Part shown: piece by piece, positions 1 through 9,368 of the stretch | Layout: the number at the start of each line of letters is the position of its first letter | Numbering within the stretch: position 1 is the stretch's first letter | DNA from: Merluccius polli | Lineage: Eukaryota; Chordata; Actinopteri; Gadiformes; Merlucciidae | DNA: 64,000 nt | Direction of reading: 5' to 3' | Assembly (NCBI GenBank): GCA_030340625.1 | Contig: JAOPHQ010006611.1 | Location: 1-64,000 of the forward strand | Position numbers and translations under genes: made by a program | Notes under the pieces: generated by a model | Seen by the model: only the letters and a program-made list of their open reading frames with translations | Databases searched by the model: none | Told to the model about the DNA's origin: nothing

Positions 1-151
1 CATGAGACCGAATAATGCCAAAGAGCTGAAGGCCGCTATTGAAGCATCCTGGTCATCCATAACACCTCAGCAGTGCCACAGGCTGATAGCATCCATGCAA
101 CGCTGCATTAAGGCAGTAATTCATGTAAAAGGGGCCCAAACCAAGTACTGA
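1..151 (+). pseudogene. Tc1-like transposase, C-terminal end (cut by window start)
   Basis: The frame from base 2 to the TGA at 149-151 encodes 49 residues. They match the C-terminal end of Tc1/mariner-superfamily transposases: an ELKAAIEASW helix, then TPQQCHRLIASM, then a basic IKAVI stretch and a final KGAQTKY. These enzymes cut and paste DNA between TA sites. The catalytic DDE core lies upstream of the window, so activity cannot be judged. The first ATG is internal to the family alignment, not a true start. Confidence 0.8.
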
Positions 152-431
152 GTACATATGCATGATTATACCTTTCATAGGGCCAACATTTCTTTATTTA
201 AAATCCTTTTTTTATTGATTTCATGTAATATTCAAATTTTCTGAGATTTTGAATTTGGGGTTTTCATAAGCTGTACGCCATAATCTTCAAAATTATAACA
301 AATAAAGGCTTGGAATATCTCACTTTGCATGTAATGAGTCTACATAATGTATTAGTTTGACCTTTTAAGTTGAATTACTGAAATAAATGAACTTTTGCAC
401 GATATTCTAATTTTTTGAGTATGACCTGTAG
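1..431 (+). mobile_element. Tc1/mariner-type DNA transposon, 3' part
   Basis: The transposase end is followed by about 280 bp of AT-rich sequence. This ends near 420-431 in a stretch (ttttttgagtatgacctgta) typical of the inner terminal repeat of fish Tc1 elements. The partner repeat is outside the window, so the right boundary is approximate. Confidence 0.6.
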
Positions 432-1477
432 TCTGTTATGAAGCACCGTACATAATGAGAACAAGAGAGAAAAAAAAAGGAAGACAATTCATTAGCGCTT
501 AGTTTCACTCCTGTGGCATTTTAAAGTCTTTACTTTAGTACAAATTTTATTTTTTGTGCATTTCAGGAGGAAGACACATCCACAAGAGTGCCGGTTGGAA
601 TCCTGTCTCCGGCAGGGTTAAGGTTTTTAATATGCAGAATAAAAGTGTGTTGCCTGTGTAAACTTGAATTTACTCAAGATATCGTTTTTTATGATTTGTG
701 CAATCCAATTCACTTTTTAATAATTAGTATTAAAAAAACTTGATTATATACTTAGACTATACGTAGAAATTCATAGATTCAATGTTTTAATCAGGGATGA
801 TTTTTTGCTGTGTACCCTTGCTTATACACAGTCCATTGATCAGTCATGTGACTGGTAGATCACCATAGATATCAAATATACATAACAACATTATCATTGC
901 CCTTTTCCTTTTAAAATAATGATGATAATAAAGGATGATGCTACTTTGCATATACATGCTTAATGATTAATGGACTGTATGTAAGGAAACCAGAGACAGC
1001 CTCAGACACCAACCTGATGAAGGCAAAATAGCCTAAAATGTTTGTTGAATAAAGAGTTGCATGCTGTGTATAATTAATTAAAAACTAACCATAAAAACCA
1101 TAAAAAAATAAACATTATTGATATTAAAAATTTAATTGTATTGTATTTGGAACTGGAACAGGTGAAACAGAACACATTATTTGAAGAAGTCACCTTGGGC
1201 TCTTGGGCTTTTCACAATTAACATATAACAAGTGGTGGAATCTACTGAAGTACCTTTACTCAAGTACTGCACTTAAGCACAAATTTGAGGTATCTGTACT
1301 TTACTTGAGTATTTCCATTTGCATGACACTTCTCTACATTTCAGAGGGCAATATTGTCATTTTTACTCCTCTACAATTATTTGACGTTAAAGTTAAAGTT
1401 ACTGATTTTTACATACAAAACATACAGAACTTTTAAAACATTGATGCATTGTAAAAACATTAAACTGTACAGTAACC
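432..1477. other. AT-rich intergenic sequence, repeat fragments only
   Basis: No gene is visible. The stretch holds an inverted-repeat arm (613-850) and a retroelement-like tail near 1015-1070. At about 1228-1400 there is a fragment of the common teleost repeat containing ctcaagtactgcacttaag, which recurs at 12716-12990. The short open frames at 1203-1557 lie in this repeat and are not supported as genes. Confidence 0.5.
613..850 (+). repeat. Left arm of an inverted repeat with 5523-5800
   Basis: From ggcagggttaaggtttttaa to gatcagtcatg, this stretch is nearly the reverse complement of 5523-5800; the right arm has about 45 extra bases. The arms enclose about 4.7 kb. I could not find a target-site duplication, so whether they are ends of one element is undecided. 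Confidence 0.7.
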
Positions 1478-2280
1478 AACAGTATATAAAAATAGAACTT
1501 AAACGATTAGTCAATCAATTCGTCAAATATCAAAAAAATAACCAGCAAATGTTTTGATAACATGCAAAAATGCCTGAAAACACTTCATGGTTCATCCTCA
1601 CATTATATGTATTAGTATATTATATTTATTAGGGATGGGGTCTGTGCTTTAAAGGGGTAGTTCGGAATTGTGGACATAGGGCCTCATTTCCAAGTCAGCC
1701 AGTGTGTTATTTATCATTGGAGACGTTTTCAACAAATTTCATGCAGTCCTTCTAGTTGCACAGTTCGCTGGTGCTAAGCTAGCGCAAGTCAACAGTAACG
1801 ACTAGCCTGCCAATAAAAACACTTACCCACTCCACAGTACACCCAAGGCAAATTCATTATAACGCCAGACTATCGATGTAAATGTCTGTTGATAGAATAA
1901 TGTTAGAAATAAAACCAACCAACCTTGCACGGCATTGCATTTTGAGGGACTTTTGAGTGTCTCAGCAGCAGCATTATACTTCCTGTAGGCTATGGCAGCG
2001 GCGGAGTGATATTACCTAGGTTACCGGCTCTATAATAGTTTGTTTACCTGCCGCTGTCATTGCTCAGAACCACAGACTCAGATGTAGGCTACTCGAGATG
2101 GATGAACAAAGGGCAAGCTTTTATTGTTACAATTTTTAAATGCACACCTCTAACCAGTGACATTTGTCCCCTCCTGTGCATTGGGCATTTCTCAATCTGT
2201 ATTAGTGTTTGACAGCAAATAAGAAGGTGTTCCTTTTAAATATGTCATAGCTTTACATTTAATATGATACACATATCACT

Positions 2281-3735
2281 TAGTGTTGCACCGATACCGA
2301 TACTAGTATCGGGAGGGGCCCCGATACCGCACTAAAATGCTGGCATCGGTATCGACGAGTACGAACAAATAATGCGCCGATGCCATTTACAGATACTAAT
2401 ATGAAACTTGGAACGCAGCGCCTTGTGTCTTTCTGTGCGTTCACACCGAAAGCGCACAAAGAGGAATCCTCCTTGTCCACTCCACCTAAGTCGCTTTTGT
2501 CGCTTCTGTCCCCCTTCAGAATGTTCGTTCTTGCTTTTTTTTTTAATTTAAAAGGCCAGCACGCCACACGCGCTAAACACCACCACGCAACTACTGCTGT
2601 AGCACAGCCCATTTACCGACACCGTTGATCACGGAAAGTTACTTGATAAAGTCATTAAAAACAGAATTACTCCGATTGGCTGGAGAGTGTAGGTTAAAAG
2701 TGTTTATTTACACCATCTTTGATGTACACCTAGGAAAGACGTTGACGCTATGAAGACGATATGGCCACGTTGCTATAGCAACGCCTGCATACGGGAGATA
2801 TTAAATAGACTGCTCGACTTGTAAAAATAAAAAAACCCTCACGATTTCAACTCTAAAACACATTAAAGTATTATTAATTGATTACATATTTCATTCTTTC
2901 GTAAGTGACCATGGTACTTCGCGGAAGCAACCCTCCGCTTCGCGTCGGACGGTTCACGCCTCCGCGTCGTCCATTCATTTCTGGACACCTCGTCGGGTTA
3001 CTCCCCAATCATATTTACGGAAATGATCATCCCAAATAAACACCGATTTTGCCAAATGTAATGTTGTCAAATCATAGAGGACATCATAGAGGACATCATA
3101 GAGACATTCACTCCCTTCACTCACTGCACTCACTGCAGTTATTTTTGCCACTGTTCGTTTTAGTTTTTTCAATGTGGATTTTGGAGTTGTAACTTGTTGT
3201 CATAGGACACCTTTTATTTATTTTATTTTATTTATTTTACCCTGGCTGCACTTAGAGGAGTGCACATCAGCCTAGACCTTACAGGAGGAAGTAATTTCTT
3301 ATTGCAATTCTGATTTGTTCTTACCTCAGATAGGCCTTAATGCCATGCACTCTCTACCTCATATGTAGGCTATATTATTTCTTATTTTAATTTAATTTAA
3401 CTTCTTGTTGCACTACGATTTACATGTTGTAATTACATGGATATTGCACTATTTTGGCATATTCAATTATTGTCACCCATAACAGGTAGGCAATAAAAAA
3501 GTTCTTCTGGATTTACTGTGTATTCCTGACCAAGCCATGATAGCAATGATTTTACATCCAAGTGAGTATGCAGTTCTTTAGTATTAGAAGAAAAAAAGCT
3601 TGTATATATATATATTTTATTTTTTTTCTTCTCCAAACGGCGTGGTATCGGTATGGTATCGGTATCGGCCGATACTGCACAGCCGGGTATCGGTATCGGT
3701 ATCGGGGGCCAAAAAATGGTATCGGTGCAACACTA
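2281..3735. mobile_element. Nonautonomous hAT-type element, 1,455 bp
   Basis: The ends are inverted: left tagtgttgcaccgatacc, right ggtatcggtgcaacacta. The flanks are a perfect 8 bp duplication, atatcact (2273-2280 and 3736-3743), which is the hAT hallmark. Subterminal copies of ggtatcggtatcgg lie inside both ends. The second segmental copy has a single atatcact (6601-6608) at the same place, so this is a true insertion. No transposase frame is present. Short frames such as 2280-2612 are incidental. Confidence 0.9.
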
Positions 3736-3757
3736 ATATCACTCTGTCCAGGTTTAC

Positions 3758-3904
3758 CTTCAGATATAGATCATGCCACTTTTTCTGCCGAGCTGCTGGT
3801 CTGTTTCCTGCCTCAGAGGGCCAAACTCCTGAGGCAGCATATCTTCGCAGGCGGTGTATCCACTCCTCTCCCATGGCCCTGTGTTTTTTTTGTTTGGAAG
3901 CCAT
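3758..3904 (-). pseudogene. Orphan coding exon related to exon 1 of the DDE/DUF6729 gene (copy 1)
   Basis: On the minus strand, ATG at 3904 follows a splice acceptor directly (ttaatggcag). The frame runs 49 codons to a donor (AAG|GTAAAC) at 3758/3757. The peptide shares AMG-(D/E)EW, AASG(L/V)WP, (G)(D/N)RPA.RQKKW and (F/Y).K with exon 1 of the gene at 14814. No further exons of that gene are recognisable downstream in the window. It is either a truncated relative or the first exon of a gene continuing left of the window. The hAT insertion sits only 23 bp beyond the donor. Confidence 0.65.
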
Positions 3905-4624
3905 CTGCCATTAACAGGGAAAGAATATTTCTACCAAAACAGCTAATATTTGTTCATAACACAAATATGAATAATGTGCACTATTTTGAACTTACTAATA
4001 TACATATTAGTACCGGTAAGTTATTATTACACACACACAAGTTCTTACAGTCACACAAACGCACAGCTCATTATTAACTAATAGCAGTAGCCTACATATG
4101 ATATATTTATTACAACAGAAGTGAATACTACACAGATTTCATGCATACCGTAGCTTATGCTACTAGTACTAGTAGCAGCAGTGCATATTGAAGACTTTGG
4201 TTACAACAGAAGTGAATACTACCGGTAGACACATTTAATTCGTACTGTAGCTTATTATCAACTGGTAGCAGTGCATAGTCAAGACTTTTGTGACAACAGA
4301 AGTGAATACTATACAGATTTAATTCATACTGTTATGCTAAAGGTGCATAAGAACATACTCCGACATTATACCGATGTCGTACTGATAAGCAGTGCAGTGA
4401 TAGAGTGGGGGGAGGGGGGGGGGGGTAGCATTACCGAAAAATGTTAACGTCCGCGGATGCAACGGCAGTAGTTTCTGTTATTGTATTTTTTTTCTCTACG
4501 ATGCATATTTAACACCGACCAAGCTAGACAGTTGACAGAATACAATGATATTAGCGATATATTTACCTTGTCTTGTGTAGGGAAAGACACCTGAAATTCG
4601 GGATGGATTTTTGGAGAAGCGCCA

Positions 4625-4840
4625 TCGTGATTGGCTGTCAGAAAGATGGAAAAGGTGGGCCGCGATTGGTCCGTCCCAGCAATTTTGGAGAAGGACCACT
4701 GTGATTGGCTGACGGCAAAGATGGAAATGGTGGGCCGTGATTGGTCCGTCCCAGCAATTTTGGAGAAGGACCACTGTGATTGGCTGACGGCAAAGATGGA
4801 GAAAGATGGAAATGGGGCAACGTGATTGGAGGAGATTATA
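4625..4840. repeat. CCAAT-rich repeat, copy 1
   Basis: A unit of about 60 bp (gattggctgacggcaaagat, then ggtggg and a tggtccgtcccagcaatttt tract) occurs about twice, followed by a partial 33 bp unit. Each carries ATTGG, an inverted CCAAT box, about 0.8 kb upstream of the orphan exon read on the minus strand. Confidence 0.6.
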
Positions 4841-5105
4841 CAGACGCTTGCAAATCAATTATAACGCCAGACTATCGATGTAAATGTCTGTGTTGATAGA
4901 ATAATGTTAGAAATAAAACCAACCTCGCATTGCATGAATCGTCGCAGTTTGAGGGACTAGTTTCTCAGCAGCAGCGGAATTTTACTTTGCTCAGGTTAGT
5001 TGTGCAATAACCAAATCTCAACAGCAGAAAGTAAACAGAGAGGCGCGTGACGGAAGCGCGGACACATAGTAGTAGCGGGATGGAATCATTAGATTGGAAA
5101 CAAAC

Positions 5106-5171
5106 GACTTTTTAAATGCACACTGAATCACCATGTTGCCTACATGGTGATTCAGTGTGCATTTAAAAGTC
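5106..5171. repeat. Hairpin, 30 bp arms
   Basis: Arms 5106-5136 and 5142-5171 are reverse complements apart from one extra T, with a 5-base loop (tgcct). The same hairpin is kept at 8144-8209. Confidence 0.85.
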
Positions 5172-5522
5172 GTGCATTTAAAAAGTCGTTCATCATATTA
5201 AATGTAAAGCTATGACATATTTAAACGGAACACCTTCTTATTCGCTGTCAAACACTAATACAGATTGAGAAATGCCCAATGCAGAGGAGGGGCATTTCTG
5301 GTTGGAGGTGCACAGAGCTGTAACTGTGGTTTCCATGCAAAGAAGGTATCAGAAGTCTCTCATACAATTATGACGTGCTGGTGTTGAATTCTGTAGTAGT
5401 ACAATTGTTTCATCTTCTCTGTGAACCTGTAGCCTTCCCGTTCGCTCCCTGTCTCAGTGCATCCAGGACCCTCATGTACAGTGGCACAGCAGCCAGGCCT
5501 TCATCTGCTGAGACGCTCACCT

Positions 5523-5800
5523 GCAGGTGACTGATCAATGTACTGTGTATAAGGAAACCTGAAACAGCCGACAAACATGTATTCTTCAAGGGTACACAGC
5601 AAAAAAACATCCCTGATTAAAACATTGAATCTATGAATTTCTACGTATAGTCTAAGTATATAATCAAGTTTTTTTAATACTAATTATTAAAAAGTGAATT
5701 GGATTGCACAAATCATAAAAAAACGATATCTTGAGTAAATTCAAGTTTACACAGGCAACACACTTTTATTCTGCATATTAAAAACCTTAACCCTGCCGGA
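5523..5800 (-). repeat. Right arm of the inverted repeat with 613-850
   Basis: Reverse complement of 613-850, ending ccttaaccctgccgg. It separates the two copies of the segmental duplication. Confidence 0.7.
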
Positions 5801-6622
5801 ACAGTATATAAAAATAGAACTTAAACGATTAGTCAATCAATTCGTCAAATATCAAAAAAATAACCAGCAAATGTTTTGATAACATGCAAAAATGCCTGAA
5901 AACACTTCATGGTTCATCCTCACATTATATGTATTAGTATATTATATTTTTTAGTATAGGGTCTGTGCTTTAAAGGGGTAGTTCGGAATTGTGGACATAG
6001 GGCCTCATTTCCAAGTCAGCCAGTGTGTTATTTATCACTGGAGACGTTTTCAACAAATGTCATGCAGTCCTTCTAGTTGCACAGTTCGCTGGTGCTAAGC
6101 TAGCGCAAGTCAACAGTAACGACTAGCCTGCCAATAAAAACACTTACCCACTCCACAGTACACCCAAGGCAAATTCATTATAACGCCAGACTATCGATGT
6201 AAATGTCTGTTGATAGAATAATGTTAGAAATAAAACCAACCAACCTTGCACGGCATTGCATTTTGAGGGACTTTTGAGTGTCTCAGCAGCAGCGTTATAC
6301 TTCCTGGTAGTAGGCTATGGCAGCGGCGGAGTGACGTTACCTAGGTTACCGGCTCTATAATAGTTTGTTTACCTGCCGCTGTCATTGCTCAGAACCACAG
6401 ACTCAGATGTAGGCTACTCGAGATGGATGAACAAAGGGCAAGCTTTTATTGTTACAATTTTTAAATGCACACCTCTAACCAGTGACATTTGTCCCCTCCT
6501 CTGCATTGGGCATTTCTCAATCTGTATTAGTGTTTGACAGCGAATAAGAAGGTGTTCCGTTTAAATATGTCATCATAGCTTTACATTTAATATGATACAC
6601 ATATCACTCTGTCCAGGTTTAC

Positions 6623-6769
6623 CTTCAGATATAGATCATGCCACTTTTTCTGCCGAGCTGCTGGTCTGTTTCCGGCCTCAGAGGGCCAAACTCCTGAGGC
6701 AGCATATCTTCGCAGGCGGTGTATCCACTCCTCTCCCATGGCCCTGTGTGTTTTTTGTTTGGAAGCCAT
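6623..6769 (-). pseudogene. Orphan coding exon related to exon 1 of the DDE/DUF6729 gene (copy 2)
   Basis: Same exon as 3758-3904, 49 codons from ATG 6769 to a GT donor at 6622, with an acceptor immediately before the ATG. It differs by one codon (K to T at residue 7). The reading frame is kept in both copies, but that also fits recent duplication. Confidence 0.65.
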
Positions 6770-7612
6770 CTGCCATTAACAGGGAAAGAATATTTATACC
6801 AAAACAGCTAATATTTGTTCATAACACAAATATGAACAATGTGCACTATTTTGAACTTACTAATATACATATTAGTACCGGTAAGTTATTATTACACACA
6901 CACAAGTTCTTACAGTCACACAAACGCACAGCTAATTATTAACTAATAGCAGTAGCCTACATATGATATATTTATTACAACAGAAGTGAATACTACACAG
7001 ATTTCATGCATACCGTAGCTTATGCTACTAGTAGCAGCAGTGCATATTGAAGACTTTGGTTACAACAGAAGTGAATACTACCGGTAGACACATTTAATTC
7101 GTACTGTAGCTTATTATCAACTGGTAGCAGTGCATAGTCAAGACTTGTGTGACAACAGAAGTGAATACTATACAGATTTAATTCATACTGTTATGCTAAA
7201 GGTGCATAAGAACATACTTTGACGTTATACCGATGTCGTACTGATAAGCAGTGCAGTGATAGAGTGGGGGGAGGGGGGGGGGGGGGGGGGGGGTAGCATG
7301 ACCGAAAAAAGTTAACGTCCGCGGAGGTAACGGCAGTAGTTTCTGTTATCGTATTTTTTCTTCTTCTCTATGATGCAAATTTAACACCGACCAAGCTAGA
7401 TAGTTGACAGAATAGAATGATATTAGCGATATATTTACCTTGTCTTGTGTAGGGAAAGACACTTGAACAACCGGAAAGACACCTGAAGTTCGGTAGGATG
7501 GATTTTTGGAGAAGCGCCATCGTGATTGGCTGTCAGAAAGATGGAAATGGTGGGCCGCGATTGGTCCGTCCCAGCAATGTTGGAGAAGGACCACTGTGAT
7601 TGGCTGACGGCA

Positions 7613-7876
7613 AAGATGGAAATGGAGCAACGTGATTGGAGGAGAAAGATGGAAATGGGGCAACGTGATTGGAGGAGAAAGATGGAAATGGGGCAACGTG
7701 ATTGGAGGAGAAAGATGGAGATGGGGCAACGTGATTGGAGGAGAAAGATGGAAATGGGGCAACGTGATTGGAGGAGAAAGATGGAAATGGGGCAACGTGA
7801 TTGGAGGAGAAAGATGGAAATGGGGCAACGTGATTGGAGGAGAAAGATGGAAATGGGGCAACATGATTGGAGGAGA
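7613..7876. repeat. 33 bp minisatellite, about 8 units, each with a CCAAT box
   Basis: The unit cgtgattggaggagaaagat plus ggaaatggggcaa is repeated about eight times; copy 1 of the duplication has about one unit. Because 33 is a multiple of 3, several frames stay open (for example 7346-7864 minus). These are repeat translations, not genes. Confidence 0.85.
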
Positions 7877-8143
7877 TTATACAGACGCTTGCAAATCAAC
7901 TATAACGCCAGACTATCGATGTAAATGTCTGTGTTGATAGAATAATGTTAGAAATAAAACCAACCTCGCATGGCATGAATCGTCGCAGTTTGAGGGACTG
8001 GTTTCTCAGCAGCAGCGGAATTTTACTTTGCTCAGGTTATTGTGCAATAACCAAATCTCAACAGCAGAAAGTAAACAGAGAGGCGCGTGACGGAAGCGCG
8101 GACATAGTAGTAGCGGGATGGAATCATTGGATTGGAAACGAAC

Positions 8144-8209
8144 GACTTTTTAAATGCACACTGAATCACCATGTTGCCTACATGGTGATTCAGTGTGCAT
8201 TTAAAAGTC
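8144..8209. repeat. Hairpin, 30 bp arms (second copy)
   Basis: Arms 8144-8174 and 8180-8209 with loop tgcct. Equivalent to 5106-5171. Confidence 0.85.
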
Positions 8210-8562
8210 GTGCATTTAAGAGTCGTTCATCATATTAAATGTAAAGCTATGACATATTTAAACGGAACGCCTTCTTATTCGCTGTCAAACACTAATACAG
8301 ATTGAGAAATGCCCAATGCAGAGGAGGGGCATTTCTGGTTGGAGGTGCACAGAGCTGTAACTGTGGTTTCCATGCAAAGAAGGTATCAGAAGTCTCTCAT
8401 ACAATTATGACGTGCTGGTGCTGAATTCTGTAGTAGTACAATTGTTTCATCTTCTCTGTGAACCTGTAGCCTTCCAGTTCGCTCCCTGTCTCGGTGCATC
8501 CAGGACCCTCATGTGCAGTGGCACAGCAGCCAGGGCCTTCATCTGCTGAGACACCTGCAGGT

Positions 8563-8972
8563 TCACCACCACCACCAAAGGATGTCTCCTTAGCTGGTGG
8601 TGAACCTAGAAGGCCCATTTTGACTTTGGCATCAGTAAGTAATGAGGATTTACTTATGCTGATATTTATATTAATATTATTAATATACTCAACTATATAA
8701 AATGTACAAAGCCCCAGTGAAGGTCTTTTTTTGTGTCAGTTAACAAAGCCACGGTTTGGTGGCCCTCATGGTGCCATGTTAAAGCCAAACTTCGGTTTGG
8801 CTGGGAAGCGTTCATCTAAAGTAATGTAAAGAGAATGATACATAGATTGACTTTGATTTTAAAAAAACATACACCGTTATTGTTTTCATGTAGAAGTAAC
8901 TGCAGTGGGACTTTCATGCATTTATTTCATGTTGAAATGATCTGGTTTTATTGACTGCTATACCAATAATGA

Positions 8973-9011
<39 letters not shown>

Positions 9012-9368
9012 ATAACTTTATTATCCCCGAGGGGCAGTTGGGTTTGCGGCAGTCGCCAGGCACTTAACATAACAGGACATCAGACATATGACAAGTAGTC
9101 CATACATCAGACACCAACAGACATAACATGAAGAACATACAACACACACTACAATACACTACATACCCTTGGATATGGCCAGGCCAGCTGGACATAAGAT
9201 AGCTTATTTCAACTTTTTTAAGGCTGAGATTCAGAACTGAAACTGTGGATCGGTGCATCCCTACCTCACATGTGACAATTTGCTGCTTTTCTTGTCTTAA
9301 TTACAGTAGACTGTAATGACTTCCTCCACCACTGCATACAACGTAACGATAAAACCCTAACCCCACCA
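8563..9368. other. 3' flank of the DDE/DUF6729 gene
   Basis: No independent gene is seen. There is a (TAG)n run at about 8970-9010, then ataactttattatccccgag, a retroelement-tail motif of fish genomes. On the minus strand TTTATT at 9017-9022 and 8931-8936 reads AATAAA, giving possible polyadenylation signals for the gene ending at 9369. Confidence 0.45.

Larger units (their letters stand above)
1478..5528 (+). repeat. Direct segmental duplication, copy 1 (interrupted by a hAT insertion)
   Basis: Bases 1478-2280 and 3736-5528 align end to end with 5801-8562 with few differences. The 1,455 bp between them (2281-3735) are an insertion. The copy contains a fish MITE-like stretch (aaaggggtagttcggaatt at about 1652), an orphan coding exon (3758-3904), CCAAT-rich repeats, a hairpin, and inverted arms about 2145-2275 / 5190-5305. 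Confidence 0.85.
5801..8562 (+). repeat. Direct segmental duplication, copy 2 (uninterrupted)
   Basis: Aligns with 1478-2280 plus 3736-5528. The junction at 6600/6601 is the empty site of the hAT insertion. It differs from copy 1 by an expanded 33 bp array (7613-7876) and a longer G tract near 7266-7293. Past cacctgcaggt the two copies diverge. Confidence 0.85.

Noticed and set aside
7613..7876. CRISPR-like regular repeats
   Set aside because: Units are directly adjacent with no unique spacers, in a vertebrate genome.
7346..7924. Frames of 130-170 codons on both strands
   Set aside because: Open on both strands at once because of the 33 bp array; copy 1 of the same segment lacks them.
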